From Mycobacterium sp. ITM-2016-00318 (lineage in GTDB: Bacteria > Actinomycetota > Actinomycetes > Mycobacteriales > Mycobacteriaceae), in assembly GCF_002968285.2 (NCBI RefSeq), contig NZ_CP134400.1, positions 5,394,001-5,458,000 on the forward strand: a DNA stretch of 64,000 nucleotides, given 5' to 3'. Positions 45,675 through 56,244 of this stretch are shown piece by piece (within the stretch, counting starts at the first letter, position 1; the number at the start of each line of letters is the position of its first letter). Position numbers and translations under genes: made by a program. The notes beneath the pieces were generated by a model, which saw only the letters and a program-made list of their open reading frames with translations, searched no databases and was not told the origin of the DNA.

Positions 45675-45691
45675 ACCGATTGGACGTCGGC

Positions 45692-47116
45692 TCAGCTCCT
45701 GGCGTTCCACCACTTCAGCAGTTCGGCCACCGCCTCGTCGTGGCTGAGGGGCCCGCGGTCGAGGCGGAGCTCCTTGAGGTGGTTCCACGCCTGCCCGACC
45801 TGCGGGCCAGCCGGGATGTCCAGGATCTTCATGATCTCGTTGCCGTCGAGGTCGGGACGTACCCGCTGCAGGTCCTCTTTCGCCGCCAATTCGGCGATCC
45901 GCGCCTCGAGGTCGTCGTAGTTGGCCTGCAGCCGGGCCGCGCGCCGCTTGTTGCGGGTGGTGCAGTCGGCGCGCACCAGCTTGTGCAGCCGCGGCAGCAG
46001 CGGGCCGGCGTCGGTGACATAACGCCGCACCGCCGAATCGGTCCACTTTCCGTCGCCGTACCCGTGGAAGCGCAGGTGCAGGTACACCAGCTGCGACACA
46101 TCGTCGACCATCTGCTTGGAGTACTTCAGCGCCCGCATCCGCTTGCGGGTCATCTTCGCGCCGACCACCTCGTGATGGTGAAAGCTCACCCCGCCGTCGG
46201 ACTCGTGCCGACGCGTCGAGGGCTTGCCGATGTCGTGTAGCAGTGCCGCCCACCGCAACACCAGATCGGGACCGTCCTCGAGCGCGATCGCCTGCCGCAG
46301 CACAGTCAGCGAATGCTGGTACACGTCCTTGTGCTGGTGATGCTCGTCGATGGCCATCCGCATGGCACCGATCTCGGGCAGCACCACATCGCCGAGGCCG
46401 GTGTCCACCATGAGGTCGACGCCCGCAGGCGGATCCGAGCCGAGCATCAGCTTGTCCAGTTCGGCGGCCACCCGCTCGGCCGTGATCCGGCCCAGCTGGT
46501 CTGCCATCGCCACCATCGCCTCCCGCACCCGCGGCGCCACGCCGAACCCGAGCTGCGAGACGAACCGGGCCGCACGCAGCATCCGCAGCGGGTCGTCGCC
46601 GAACGACACCTCCGGCGCTGCGGGGGTGTCGAGCACGCGGGCGCGCAGCGCCGCCAAACCGCCCAGCGGATCAAGGAATTCGCCGGGACCCTCTGGCGTG
46701 ATGCGCACCGCCATCGCGTTGACGGTGAAGTCGCGGCGGATGAGATCGTCGTCGAGACGGTCGCCGAAGCGCACCTCCGGATTGCGGGACACCTGATCGT
46801 AGGTGTCGGCGCGGTACGTGGTGATCTCCATGCGCTGGTCGCCCTTGCCGACCCCGAGCGTGCCGTATTCGATGCCGGTCTCCCACAGCGCATCCGCCCA
46901 CGACCGCAACATCCGCTGCATCTCGTCGGGCCGCGCATCGGTGGTGAAGTCGAGGTCGGTGCCGAGCCGGCCCAGCAACGCGTCGCGCACGCTTCCGCCG
47001 ACCAGATACAGCTCGTGCCCGGCGTCAGCGAACAGTCGCCCGAGACCGCGAAGGACATCGGCGTGCCGATTCAACGCCACCTGGGCGGCGACGAGCGGTT
47101 CAGCGTTGTCGGACAC
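45692..47116 (-). CDS. pcnA: CCA-adding tRNA nucleotidyltransferase
   Basis: About 474 residues. The nucleotidyltransferase head has LVGGSVRDALLGR and DLDFTTDARP with the metal Asp pair, RRDFTVNAMAVRI, and the neck/body region PLRMLRAARFVSQLGF. A C-terminal HD domain follows (AALLHDIGKPSTRRHE). It adds or repairs the CCA end of tRNAs. The start is GTG 47116 or TTG 47122; neither has a clear ribosome site. It diverges from mutT4. Confidence 0.93.
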   Translation of the reverse strand: MSDNAEPLVAAQVALNRHADVLRGLGRLFADAGHELYLVGGSVRDALLGRLGTDLDFTTDARPDEMQRMLRSWADALWETGIEYGTLGVGKGDQRMEITTYRADTYDQVSRNPEVRFGDRLDDDLIRRDFTVNAMAVRITPEGPGEFLDPLGGLAALRARVLDTPAAPEVSFGDDPLRMLRAARFVSQLGFGVAPRVREAMVAMADQLGRITAERVAAELDKLMLGSDPPAGVDLMVDTGLGDVVLPEIGAMRMAIDEHHQHKDVYQHSLTVLRQAIALEDGPDLVLRWAALLHDIGKPSTRRHESDGGVSFHHHEVVGAKMTRKRMRALKYSKQMVDDVSQLVYLHLRFHGYGDGKWTDSAVRRYVTDAGPLLPRLHKLVRADCTTRNKRRAARLQANYDDLEARIAELAAKEDLQRVRPDLDGNEIMKILDIPAGPQVGQAWNHLKELRLDRGPLSHDEAVAELLKWWNARS

Positions 47117-47179
47117 GGTCAATGAGCGTAGAGGTAACGGTCCTGCACCGAGCGGCGAGTGCGGGAGGAGCGAATTCTC

Positions 47180-48082
47180 ATGCCAGCTACTATCGCTTGG
47201 GTGTCGGACGGCGAACAGGCCAAACCCCGACGGCGCCGAGGGCGTCGTCGCGGTCGGCGCGCGGCCGGTCCACCCGACACCGCCAAGGGACAGCGCAACA
47301 ACAACTCGACGCCTGGGAAGAACACTGACGGCCGAGCCGTCGATTCCAGGACTGACGGCCGAGCCGTCGATTCCAGGACTGACGGCCGAGCCGTCGAATC
47401 CAGAGGCGACGGCCGGGCTGTCAGTTCAACCGACGCGCCGATCCCTGACGGCAGGCCGAAACCGCACAAAAGGAATTCGCGCCGGGGCCCCGACCGGCTG
47501 CGCACCGTGCACGAGACGTCGGCGGGCGGCCTGGTCATCGACGGAATCGACGGCCCGAAGGACGGTCAGGTCGCGGCACTGATCGGGCGGGTCGATCGAC
47601 GTGGCCGCATGCTGTGGTCGCTGCCGAAGGGCCATATCGAACTCGGGGAGACCGCCGAGCAGACCGCGATCCGAGAGGTGGCCGAGGAGACCGGCATCCA
47701 GGGCAGCGTGCTGGCCGCGCTCGGCAGCATCGACTACTGGTTCGTCACCGAGGGCAGGCGGGTGCACAAGACCGTGCACCACTATCTGATGCGGTTCCTC
47801 GGCGGCGAGCTCTCCGATGAGGACGTCGAGGTCAGCGAGGTGGCGTGGGTGCCGCTGACCGAACTGCCGTCCCGGCTAGCCTACGCCGACGAGCGCAAGC
47901 TCGCCGAGGTCGCCGACGAGCTGATCGACAAGCTGCACCACGACGGGCCGTCAGCGCTGCCGCCGCTTCCCCACAGCTCACCGCGCCGGCGTGCTCAGAC
48001 GCACTCCCACACCCGCGCCCGCCGTAACGGCGACACGGGCCCGCCCAAGCCGCGGACGAACGGTTGCGGACAAGGGCCGTGA
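47180..48082 (+). CDS. mutT4: Nudix hydrolase MutT4
   Basis: 300 residues. An Arg-rich N-terminus ([14 protein letters not shown]) and a run of nonapeptide repeats TDGRAVDSR precede the Nudix domain, whose box [22 protein letters not shown] is complete (given in full because it is the defining motif; ends GHIE and EETG). The C-terminus is Ser/Pro/Arg-rich. The family hydrolyses nucleoside diphosphate derivatives, possibly damaged nucleotides. ATG 47180 has GGGAGGAG upstream; GTG 47201 corresponds to the annotated M. tuberculosis start. The stop overlaps the next start (GTGA). Confidence 0.92.
   Translation: MPATIAWVSDGEQAKPRRRRGRRRGRRAAGPPDTAKGQRNNNSTPGKNTDGRAVDSRTDGRAVDSRTDGRAVESRGDGRAVSSTDAPIPDGRPKPHKRNSRRGPDRLRTVHETSAGGLVIDGIDGPKDGQVAALIGRVDRRGRMLWSLPKGHIELGETAEQTAIREVAEETGIQGSVLAALGSIDYWFVTEGRRVHKTVHHYLMRFLGGELSDEDVEVSEVAWVPLTELPSRLAYADERKLAEVADELIDKLHHDGPSALPPLPHSSPRRRAQTHSHTRARRNGDTGPPKPRTNGCGQGP
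47324..47404 (+). repeat. 27-bp minisatellite (three units) in mutT4
   Basis: Units at 47324-47350, 47351-47377 and 47378-47404 encode [18 protein letters not shown] and TDGRAVESR; a degenerate fourth unit (GDGRAVSS) follows. The first two are identical. The in-frame length allows copy number to change without loss of MutT4. Confidence 0.95.
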
Positions 48083-50496
48083 CCGCCCGCCGGGGCTCCG
48101 GCACGGTGACAGCCCGACTGTTCGCCGTGCTGGTAGGCCTGATCCTGATCGTCGCACCGACGGTGTCACCGCACGCCGCCGCGGGCGAGCCGGGTTCACT
48201 GCCGTTCCTTCAGGTCCGTATCGACCGCGTGACGCCAGAGGTGGTGACGACCACCAGCGAGCCCGTCGTGACCGTGACCGGCACTGTGCTCAACGTCGGC
48301 GACCGCCCCGTCCGCGATGTAATGGTCCGCCTCGAGCACGCCGCCGCCGTTGCCTCCTCCACAGGCCTTCGGACGAACCTCGGCGGTGACAACGACCAAT
48401 TCGAAGCGGTGGCCGACTTCACCACCGTGTCAACGGAATTGCAGCGCGGCCAGAACGTTCCGTTCAGTCTGGTTGTGCCGCTGCGTGCCCCGCAGGGTCC
48501 GTCGCTCGGCATCGACACACCGGGCGTCTATCCGCTTCTCGTCAACGCCAACGGCACGCCCGACTACGGTGCGCCTGCCCGCCTCGACGACGCCCGGTTC
48601 CTGCTTCCGGTGATCGGGGTGCCGCCGGAGCCCGCAGCCAACCCGTCCGCCGACACACTCGCCGCCGTGGTGGCGCCGGACACGTCCAAACCGGTTCGGC
48701 TGACCGTCATGTGGCCGCTGGGCGACCGGCCCCGGCTCGCCTCCGGCGCACCCGGCGGCGCAACACCGGTCCGCCTTGTCGACGACGAGCTCGCGGCATC
48801 GCTGGCCGCGGGTGGTCGCCTCGACACCCTGCTTTCGGCCGTCGACTTCGCCACCAGCCCGTCCGTCGACCCGGGCGGTCAGGTACGCAGCGCGCTGTGT
48901 CTGGCCATCGACCCTGACCTCCTTGTCACGGTGAACGCAATGACAGCTGGCTACGTCGTCAACGACGGACCCGACGTCGGACCGACGACGCCGACGCATC
49001 CCGGCACCGGCCAGGATGCCGCGGTGACCTGGCTCAACCGGCTCAGAGTGGTGGCCCAGCGGACGTGCGTCGCTCCCGCGAACTACGCGCAGGCTGACCT
49101 CGACGCGTTGGCGCGGGTCGGCGATCCCGGCCTGAGTGCGATCGCCACCAATGGCGCGGGCAACATCGTCGACCAGATTCTCGGCATCGCCTCCACGCGC
49201 GGCGCAACGCTCGTCGGCGACGGACCGCTGACCGACCGGGCGGTGCAGCTGCTTTCCGGGCAGGGGCCGACCGTGGCGATTGCCGCGGCCGGCCTCACCG
49301 CCGACGACGGGGAACAGGCGACCGCCGACGTCAACCCGGTCCGCTACACACCCGAGGTCGTCGCCGCACCATTCGATCCGACCGTCTCCGCTGCGCTGGC
49401 CGGTGTGGGCACTGATCCGTGGTCGCCGTCCTATCTTGATGCGGGACTTCATGTTCCGGTTCAACACGACTCGGCGGTGGCGCGACGGCAGGACGCGTTG
49501 GGCTCAGTGCTGTGGCGCACCCTGGCCCCCGCGGCCGAGCCGCGCAGCCAGATCCTGATGCCGCCGATGGACTGGGGTCTCTCGGCAGACGACGCGGCGT
49601 CGGTCCTGTCCGCGGTGGCCACGTCGATCCGGGCGGGCCTGGCCGCGCCGCGGCCGCTGACCGCGGTGATCGCCGAGAGCGCGGCGATCCCGCAGAGCGA
49701 CATCCGCCCGACACCCGACAAGGTGCCCGCCAATCCGCGCGCCCGCTTCGACGACGCGGTGATTTCGGGCATCGCGAGCACCACCGGCAAGCTGTGGGGG
49801 TTGACCGCGGCGCTGACCAGAGACGAGCGCACCGGTCTCAGCGGCACCGAGTACACTGCGCCCCTACGTGAGGACATGCTGCGCGCGCTGAGCCAGTCGG
49901 CGCCGCCGGACGTTCGCAACGGGCTGGCCGAGCAGCGGCTGACGATCACCCGCGACACCGTCAACGACCTTTTCAACGCGGTGAGGATCGTGAACCCCGG
50001 GGGCTCCTACACGCTGGCGACCGAACGCAGTCCGCTGCCGCTGGCGCTGCGCAACGACCTGCCGGTGCCCATCAGGGTCAAGCTGTTAGTCGATGCCCCG
50101 CCCGGAATGACCGTCAACGACATGGGCGAGATCGAGCTGCCGCCGGGCTACCTGCCGCTTCAGGTGCCGATCGAGGTGCACTTCACCCAGCGCGTCGCGG
50201 TCGACGTCGCCCTGCGCACCGCCGACGGTTTGCCGCTCGGCGAGCCGGTGCGCCTGTCGGTGCACTCCAACGCCTATGGCAAGGTGCTGTTCTTCATCAC
50301 CCTGTCGGTGGGTGCGGTGCTCGTCGCGCTGGCCGGTCGCCGGCTGTGGCACCGGTTCCGCGGGCAGCCCGACCCCGCCGACCTGGACCGTCCTGATCCG
50401 CTCGATACGGCGCTGGCGCTCGACGACGAACCCGAGGCCCCCTCCCCTGCCCTTCGGGCGTGGGCCCAGCACCGCGGCGAAGATCGGGAGAGATGA
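48079..50496 (+). CDS. DUF6049 secreted/membrane protein (Rv3909-like)
   Basis: 805 residues. The signal peptide [19 protein letters not shown] is followed by a long extracytoplasmic region with Ig-like stretches ([33 protein letters not shown]) and a middle Rossmann-like part. One C-terminal membrane helix ([18 protein letters not shown]) and a cytoplasmic tail complete it. It is conserved upstream of murJ in mycobacteria, suggesting a role in peptidoglycan precursor export, but no activity is known. GTG 48079 overlaps mutT4, and the stop overlaps the murJ start (ATGA). Confidence 0.88.
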   Translation: MTARRGSGTVTARLFAVLVGLILIVAPTVSPHAAAGEPGSLPFLQVRIDRVTPEVVTTTSEPVVTVTGTVLNVGDRPVRDVMVRLEHAAAVASSTGLRTNLGGDNDQFEAVADFTTVSTELQRGQNVPFSLVVPLRAPQGPSLGIDTPGVYPLLVNANGTPDYGAPARLDDARFLLPVIGVPPEPAANPSADTLAAVVAPDTSKPVRLTVMWPLGDRPRLASGAPGGATPVRLVDDELAASLAAGGRLDTLLSAVDFATSPSVDPGGQVRSALCLAIDPDLLVTVNAMTAGYVVNDGPDVGPTTPTHPGTGQDAAVTWLNRLRVVAQRTCVAPANYAQADLDALARVGDPGLSAIATNGAGNIVDQILGIASTRGATLVGDGPLTDRAVQLLSGQGPTVAIAAAGLTADDGEQATADVNPVRYTPEVVAAPFDPTVSAALAGVGTDPWSPSYLDAGLHVPVQHDSAVARRQDALGSVLWRTLAPAAEPRSQILMPPMDWGLSADDAASVLSAVATSIRAGLAAPRPLTAVIAESAAIPQSDIRPTPDKVPANPRARFDDAVISGIASTTGKLWGLTAALTRDERTGLSGTEYTAPLREDMLRALSQSAPPDVRNGLAEQRLTITRDTVNDLFNAVRIVNPGGSYTLATERSPLPLALRNDLPVPIRVKLLVDAPPGMTVNDMGEIELPPGYLPLQVPIEVHFTQRVAVDVALRTADGLPLGEPVRLSVHSNAYGKVLFFITLSVGAVLVALAGRRLWHRFRGQPDPADLDRPDPLDTALALDDEPEAPSPALRAWAQHRGEDRER

Positions 50497-53400
50497 GTAC
50501 CACCGGCCGACCCTTCGGGCCGGCGCAGCCGCCGTTCGACCGAAGCGGCGGCGCCATGGGTCGACACGCGATGCCGCCGCCGGATCCCCCTCCTCCACCG
50601 CCGCGCATGCCACCACCGGGCTATCTGCCGCCGTCACCGCCCCGCCGCGTGCCGCCGTCTCCCCCGCGGCAGCGCATCCCGCGCGGCCCGGCACCGCGGC
50701 GGCGCGCAGGCAGGCCCGAGCTCAGCGATGCGGCCGTGGTGTCGCGGTCCTGGGGCATGGCGCTTGCGACGCTGGTCAGCCGGATCACCGGCTTCGTCCG
50801 TATCGTGCTGCTGGCCGCCATCCTCGGTGCGGCACTGTCCAGCGCCTTCTCGGTGGCCAACCAGCTACCCAACCTCGTCGCGGCCCTGGTGCTCGAGGCC
50901 ACCTTCACCGCGATCTTCGTGCCGGTGCTCGCGCGGGCCGAGCGCGACGATCCCGACGGCGGCACGGCCTTCGTCAGGCGGCTCATCACGCTGGCCACCG
51001 CGCTGCTGTTGGTCGCGACGGTGGTGTCGGTTGTCGCTGCCCCGCTACTCGTCCGGTTGATGCTCGGCAGCGACCCGCAGGTCAACCAATCGCTGACCAC
51101 GGCCTTCGCCTACCTGCTGCTGCCGCAGGTGATCTTCTACGGCCTGTCCTCGGTGTTCATGGCGATCCTGAACACCCGCAACGTCTTCGGGCCGCCCGCA
51201 TGGGCGCCGGTGGTCAACAACATCATCGCCATCGCCACGCTCGTGCTGTATCTCATTGTGCCGGGCGAGCTTTCGATCAACCCGGTCGAGATGGGCAATG
51301 CCAAGCTACTGGTGCTCGGCATCGGCACCACGCTCGGTGTGTTCGCCCAGACCGCCGTGCTGCTGATCGCCATGCGTAAGGAGCGGATCAGCCTTCGACC
51401 GCTGTGGGGGCTCGACGACCGACTGCGCCGGTTCGGCGGGATGGCCGCCGCGATGGTGCTCTACGTCTTGATCAGCCAGGTCGGTCTGATCGTCGGAAAC
51501 CAGATCGCCAGCGAGGCTGCGGCATCCGGCCCTGCCATCTACAACTACACATGGCTCGTGCTGCAGTTGCCGTTCGGGATCATCGGCGTGACGGTGCTGA
51601 CGGTGGTGATGCCACGGCTGAGCCGCAATGCGGCGGCCGACGACACCAGGGCAGTGCTCGGCGATCTCTCGCTGGCGACCCGCCTGACCATGGTGACGCT
51701 GATTCCGATCGTCGCCATCATGACCGTTGCGGGGCCCGCCATAGGCAGCGCGCTGTTCGCCTACGGCAACTTCGGCGATGTCGACGCGGGCTATCTGGGC
51801 ATGGCGATCACGCTGTCGGCGTTCACGTTGATCCCCTATGCACTTGTCCTGCTGCAGCTTCGGGTCTTTTATGCGCGCGAGCAGCCGTGGACGCCGATCA
51901 TCGTGATCGTCGTCATCACCGCAGTGAAAATAGCCGCGTCCCTTGCCGCCCCGCACCTGACCGACGATCCCGACCTTGTCGCCGGATACCTCGGCGCGGC
52001 CAACGGGATCGGATTCTTGGCCGGCGCCGTGGTCGGCCATATCTTGTTGCGCGCCAACCTCAATCCACCGGGCGGTCGGCTGATCAACGTGGAGGTGGTG
52101 CGCACCGCCCTCGTCGCCACCGCCGCCTCGATCCTCGCCGGTCTGCTCGCCCACGTCGTCGATCAGCTGGTCGGCCTCGAGTCGCTGACCTCCAATGGCG
52201 GCGGCGCCGGCTCGATGCTGCGGCTGGCGCTGCTCGGATTGATCATGGTTCCTGTCATCGCCGCGGTCATGTTGGCCGCTCGCGTGCCGGAGGCCCAGGT
52301 CGCCCTCGCCGCGGTGATGCGCCGCCTCGGCAGGACCCCCAAAGTAGCCGGGCGCGCAGTCGGCCCTTCCGTCCGACCACGCCCGGCGGACCCTCTCACG
52401 TACTCTGATCACAGGAATTCGCTCGCGTCGCGGGGTCGTCACAGCCCGCCGGCCGCTTGGCGCGGGCCTCCGGCCCCGGTTGCCGGAGCGGGGATGCGGA
52501 AAGGACCAGCGGTGACCGACGACTCCGCAGGCGATTCCGCGCCGCTGCCTGACAACGGCGCGACCACGAAAATTCCGCGCCCCACCGCCGACGACTTCGA
52601 GCCCGACGTCCCCGTCGACGCCGAACCCGGCGTCGCCCCCGGCGGCGACGCCCAGCAGCGTGAACCGGGAACGATGCCGGTCAGCACGGTTTCGCCGCCC
52701 GCATCGGGCAGGCCGCCGGCAGACTATGGCGGCGACCCGACCCGCGAAGGACTACCCTTCGACATCCCGCGAGGCGAACCGGCGATCGAGGCCGCGACCT
52801 CCGACGAGGATGTCCACCTCATCCCCGGCGCCAGCATCGGCGGCGGCCGCTATCGGCTGCTTGTTTTCCATGGCGGGCCGCCCAACCTGCAGTTCTGGCA
52901 GGCCTTGGACACCGCGCTCGACCGGCAGGTCGCCCTGACGTTCGTCGACCCCGACGCGGTGCTGTCCGACGAGGAACTACGCGGAATCCTGGACCGCACG
53001 CAGCGGCTCAGCCGTATCGAAAGCCCCGGCATCGCGCGCATCCTCGATGTCGCGAACACCGGTTCGGGCGGCTTGGTCGTCAGCGAGTGGATCCGCGGGG
53101 GGTCGCTGCAGGAGGTGGCCGAGACAACTCCGTCGGCGATCGGCGGCGCCCGCGCGATGCAGACTCTGGCCGCTGCGGCCGAGCAGGCCCACCGGGCCGG
53201 TGTCGCGCTGTCGATCGACCATCCCAGCCGGGTCCGCGTCAGCATCGAGGGTGACGTCGCGCTCGCGTTCCCCGCGACCACGCCCCACGCCACCCCCGAG
53301 GACGACATCCGCGGCATCGGCGCGGCGCTCTACGCGCTGCTGATCAACCGCTGGCCGCTGACCGAGTCCGGGGTGAGAAGCGGTCTGGCACCTGCCGACG

Positions 53401-54290
53401 TCGACGCCGCTGGTGAGCCCGTCGAGCCCCGGTCGGTCGACCGCGACATTCCGTTCCAGATCTCGGCGGCGGCCGCTCGGTCGGTCCAGGCGGGCGGTGG
53501 CATCCGCAGCGCCCCGACGCTTCTCAACCTGTTGCAGCAGGCCACCGCCATTGCCGACCGCACCGAGCTGATCAACCCCGTCGACGAACCCGCCTCACCG
53601 CAGAAGCCCGCGGCCGTTCGCGCGCCTGTGCCCGACGATCCCGACGTCGCGGGTCGTCGGCGGAAGGGGTTGATCGTCGGCCTCAGTGTCGGCGCCGCGG
53701 TCATCGTCATCGCGCTGATCGTGCTCGCATCCGTTCTCAAGGGCATCTTCGGCGACGTCGGTGGCTTCTCGAAGGACGAACTCGGCCTCAACGCGCCCAC
53801 CACATCCGGCGAAGGCGGCGGCGACGGCGGCAGTTCTGGTGCAACGATCACACCCACAAAGGCCACGGTGTTCTCACCGGAGGGCGAGGCCGACGCACCC
53901 GATCAGGCGCCGCTGGCGATCGACGGCGACGCCTCGACCGTGTGGCCGATCGACACCTACAGCGACCCGGTGCCGTTCCCGAACTTCAAGAACGGCGTCG
54001 GGCTGATGCTGCAGCTCCCGCAGCCCACCGCGATCGGTGAGGTCACCATCGACCTCAACAGCACCGGCACCTCGGTGGAGATCCGCTCGGCGCAGACCCC
54101 GACACCGTCGTCACTGGCCGATACAACGGTGCTCACACCGGCCACTGCGCTCAAACCCGGCACCAACACCATCACGGTGGACAATGCCTCGCCGACATCC
54201 AATGTGATGGTCTGGGTGTCGACGCTGGGTCAGGTGAACGGCGAAAGCCGTTCCGACATCGCCGAAGTCACCCTCAAGGCGGCGTCCTAA
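50493..54290 (+). CDS. murJ: Lipid II flippase MurJ with C-terminal pseudokinase
   Basis: 1,265 residues. A Pro-rich cytoplasmic N-terminus is followed by the MurJ/MviN core of about 14 helices (SRITGFVRIVLLAAILGAA, QLPNLVAALVLEATFTAIFV, ILNTRNVFGPPAWAPVVNNI). Then comes a cytoplasmic kinase-like domain (from about residue 780, HLIPGASIGGGRYRLLVF) without the VAIK lysine (QVALTFVDP) and without HRD or DFG, hence a pseudokinase; in M. tuberculosis this part, when phosphorylated by PknB, binds FhaA. A further membrane helix (GLSVGAAVIVIALIVLASVL) leads to an outer beta-domain. It exports lipid II for ponA1 and others. Confidence 0.95.
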   Translation: MSTTGRPFGPAQPPFDRSGGAMGRHAMPPPDPPPPPPRMPPPGYLPPSPPRRVPPSPPRQRIPRGPAPRRRAGRPELSDAAVVSRSWGMALATLVSRITGFVRIVLLAAILGAALSSAFSVANQLPNLVAALVLEATFTAIFVPVLARAERDDPDGGTAFVRRLITLATALLLVATVVSVVAAPLLVRLMLGSDPQVNQSLTTAFAYLLLPQVIFYGLSSVFMAILNTRNVFGPPAWAPVVNNIIAIATLVLYLIVPGELSINPVEMGNAKLLVLGIGTTLGVFAQTAVLLIAMRKERISLRPLWGLDDRLRRFGGMAAAMVLYVLISQVGLIVGNQIASEAAASGPAIYNYTWLVLQLPFGIIGVTVLTVVMPRLSRNAAADDTRAVLGDLSLATRLTMVTLIPIVAIMTVAGPAIGSALFAYGNFGDVDAGYLGMAITLSAFTLIPYALVLLQLRVFYAREQPWTPIIVIVVITAVKIAASLAAPHLTDDPDLVAGYLGAANGIGFLAGAVVGHILLRANLNPPGGRLINVEVVRTALVATAASILAGLLAHVVDQLVGLESLTSNGGGAGSMLRLALLGLIMVPVIAAVMLAARVPEAQVALAAVMRRLGRTPKVAGRAVGPSVRPRPADPLTYSDHRNSLASRGRHSPPAAWRGPPAPVAGAGMRKGPAVTDDSAGDSAPLPDNGATTKIPRPTADDFEPDVPVDAEPGVAPGGDAQQREPGTMPVSTVSPPASGRPPADYGGDPTREGLPFDIPRGEPAIEAATSDEDVHLIPGASIGGGRYRLLVFHGGPPNLQFWQALDTALDRQVALTFVDPDAVLSDEELRGILDRTQRLSRIESPGIARILDVANTGSGGLVVSEWIRGGSLQEVAETTPSAIGGARAMQTLAAAAEQAHRAGVALSIDHPSRVRVSIEGDVALAFPATTPHATPEDDIRGIGAALYALLINRWPLTESGVRSGLAPADVDAAGEPVEPRSVDRDIPFQISAAAARSVQAGGGIRSAPTLLNLLQQATAIADRTELINPVDEPASPQKPAAVRAPVPDDPDVAGRRRKGLIVGLSVGAAVIVIALIVLASVLKGIFGDVGGFSKDELGLNAPTTSGEGGGDGGSSGATITPTKATVFSPEGEADAPDQAPLAIDGDASTVWPIDTYSDPVPFPNFKNGVGLMLQLPQPTAIGEVTIDLNSTGTSVEIRSAQTPTPSSLADTTVLTPATALKPGTNTITVDNASPTSNVMVWVSTLGQVNGESRSDIAEVTLKAAS

Positions 54291-54410
54291 CGGTCGCACG
54301 CTGCGCTACGCCGCGTTATCCCCAGGACCGATCGGCGCGAAGCACCACGTCAGCGACGTCACCGAAAACTGGTGCGGAGCCAGTGCTCACGGGGTGCTTA
54401 CGGTTCGCTG

Positions 54411-55142
54411 GTGAGCAGCTTCGATGGCGCCGAGACCGACCGCAGCGACTCCGAGCTTCTCGCCGCGCATATCGCCGGTGACCGGTACGCCTTCGAGGAG
54501 CTGTTCCATCGTCATCACCGCCAGCTGTACCGGTTGGCGATGATGACCAGCCGCAACCCCGATGACGCAGCCGACGCGCTGCAGGACGCACTGCTGTCCG
54601 CCCATCGCACAGCGACGTCGTTCCGCTGGGACGCCGCGGTGAGCAGCTGGCTGTACCGCATCGTCGTCAACGCCTGCCTGGACCGGCTGCGCCGCAACAG
54701 GTCTCACCTTATGGTCGAGCTCAGCGACGATGCCCACACGGTCGGCGACCACACCCCGCGGGTGGATACCGCAATCATGGTGGAGCGTGCGTTGATGCGG
54801 CTGCCGCTCGAACAGCGCGCGGCTGTGGTCGCGGTCGACATGCAGGGCTACTCCGTCGCCGAAACGGCACGGATGCTCGGCGTTGCGCAGGGCACGGTGA
54901 AGAGCCGGTGCTCACGGGCCCGCGCCAAGCTCGCCGAGGCCCTCGGCTACTTCGACACACGGGTGCCCGCCACGGCATGCGGTGAGTCACCGTTGCGGGA
55001 CGCGGGAGGGCGAAGCGGAGCCTCCCGCGCAGCGGGTCCGAGCGCGCTCGGCCGGCTCGGCGCCGACCGTGCCTCGGCGCATGAGGTGACGGTGCCTCGC
55101 TCACCGGCCGACACGCCCAAACCGGTGGTCACCGGCCCGTGA
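54411..55142 (+). CDS. sigM: ECF sigma factor SigM with unusual C-terminal tail
   Basis: 243 residues from GTG 54411. Region 2 ([55 protein letters not shown]) and region 4 ([40 protein letters not shown]) are intact. After GYFDTRV, where mycobacterial SigM normally ends within a few residues, about 60 low-complexity residues follow, read through a GC-rich palindrome. The anti-sigma gene (rsmA, Rv3912-like) expected next is absent: only 104 bp separate sigM from trxB. SigM controls secreted proteins and surface properties in M. tuberculosis. Confidence 0.9.
   Translation: MSSFDGAETDRSDSELLAAHIAGDRYAFEELFHRHHRQLYRLAMMTSRNPDDAADALQDALLSAHRTATSFRWDAAVSSWLYRIVVNACLDRLRRNRSHLMVELSDDAHTVGDHTPRVDTAIMVERALMRLPLEQRAAVVAVDMQGYSVAETARMLGVAQGTVKSRCSRARAKLAEALGYFDTRVPATACGESPLRDAGGRSGASRAAGPSALGRLGADRASAHEVTVPRSPADTPKPVVTGP
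55001..55029. repeat. GC-rich palindrome inside the sigM 3' end
   Basis: CGCGGGAGG and CCTCCCGCG form a perfect 9-bp stem with an 11-base loop. It lies in the tail beyond conserved SigM and may be a REP-like element or scar left where the anti-sigma gene used to be. Confidence 0.5.
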
Positions 55143-55245
55143 TGCGGGCGGGCGAGAATGTGGGAACACCCCGGCTTACGCTGGTGTTTGTATTCGTGCC
55201 GCGCTGATATCGGTGCGCCGCTATCAAGCAGGCAGAAAGGCTCGC

Positions 55246-56244
55246 ATGACTACTGCATCCACCTCCGGGGACGCTGCCGTCCACGATTTGATCATCATCG
55301 GCTCGGGGCCGGCCGGCTACACCGCCGCCGTGTACGCCGCGCGTGCCCAGCTCACTCCCCTCGTGTTCGAGGGCACCCAGTTCGGCGGTGCGCTGATGAC
55401 CACGACCGAGGTCGAGAACTTCCCGGGCTTCCGCGACGGGATAACCGGCCCCGAATTGATGGATCAGATGCGCGAGCAGGCGCTGCGTTTCGGCGCCGAC
55501 CTGCGCATGGAAGATGTCGACGAGGTGTCGCTGTCGGGTCCGGTGAAAACCGTGACGGTGGGCGACGAGATCTACCGGGCGCGCGCCGTCATCCTCGCGA
55601 TGGGCGCGGCGGCTCGCCACCTCGGCGTTCCCGGTGAGCACCGGCTGCTCGGCATGGGCGTGAGCACCTGCGCCACCTGCGACGGGTTTTTCTTCCGCAA
55701 CCAGGACATCGCCGTAATCGGCGGCGGCGACTCCGCGATGGAGGAGGCCACCTTCCTGACCCGGTTCGCGCGCAGCGTCACCCTGATCCACCGCCGCGAC
55801 GAGTTCCGCGCATCGAGAATCATGCTCGAGCGGGCCAAGGACAACGACAAGATCCGTTTCATGACGAATACACAGGTCCTCGAGGTGGAGGGCGACAACC
55901 GAGTGACGGGCGTGCGCGTGCGCAGCACCGACACCGGCGAGGAGTCGACGCTGGCGGTCACCGGAGTCTTCGTCGCGATCGGTCACGATCCGCGCTCAGA
56001 ACTGGTGCGGGGCCAAATTGATCTCGACCCGGAGGGGTACGTCTCCGTACGTGGCCGGACCACAAGCACCTCGGTCGACGGGGTCTTCGCGGCGGGCGAC
56101 CTGGTGGACCACACCTACCGGCAGGCCGTCACCGCCGCAGGTACCGGCTGTTCCGCCTCGATCGACGCTGAGCGCTGGCTCGCCGAGACTGCCACCGGCA
56201 CAACACAAACCATTGATCCCGATTTGATTGGAGCGCAACCGTGA
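55246..56244 (+). CDS. trxB: Thioredoxin reductase
   Basis: 332 residues. FAD motif [13 protein letters not shown], the redox-active CATC in [10 protein letters not shown], the NADPH motif [11 protein letters not shown] and the C-terminal FAD motif [15 protein letters not shown] are present. It reduces thioredoxin with NADPH. ATG 55246 has GAAAGG upstream. The stop overlaps the trxA start (GTGA), so the two are coupled. Confidence 0.97.
   Translation: MTTASTSGDAAVHDLIIIGSGPAGYTAAVYAARAQLTPLVFEGTQFGGALMTTTEVENFPGFRDGITGPELMDQMREQALRFGADLRMEDVDEVSLSGPVKTVTVGDEIYRARAVILAMGAAARHLGVPGEHRLLGMGVSTCATCDGFFFRNQDIAVIGGGDSAMEEATFLTRFARSVTLIHRRDEFRASRIMLERAKDNDKIRFMTNTQVLEVEGDNRVTGVRVRSTDTGEESTLAVTGVFVAIGHDPRSELVRGQIDLDPEGYVSVRGRTTSTSVDGVFAAGDLVDHTYRQAVTAAGTGCSASIDAERWLAETATGTTQTIDPDLIGAQP

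Noticed and set aside
51306..52442. A 378-residue minus-strand frame within murJ
   Set aside because: Arg/Asp/Gln/His-rich antisense composition; the MurJ helices on the plus strand are continuous.
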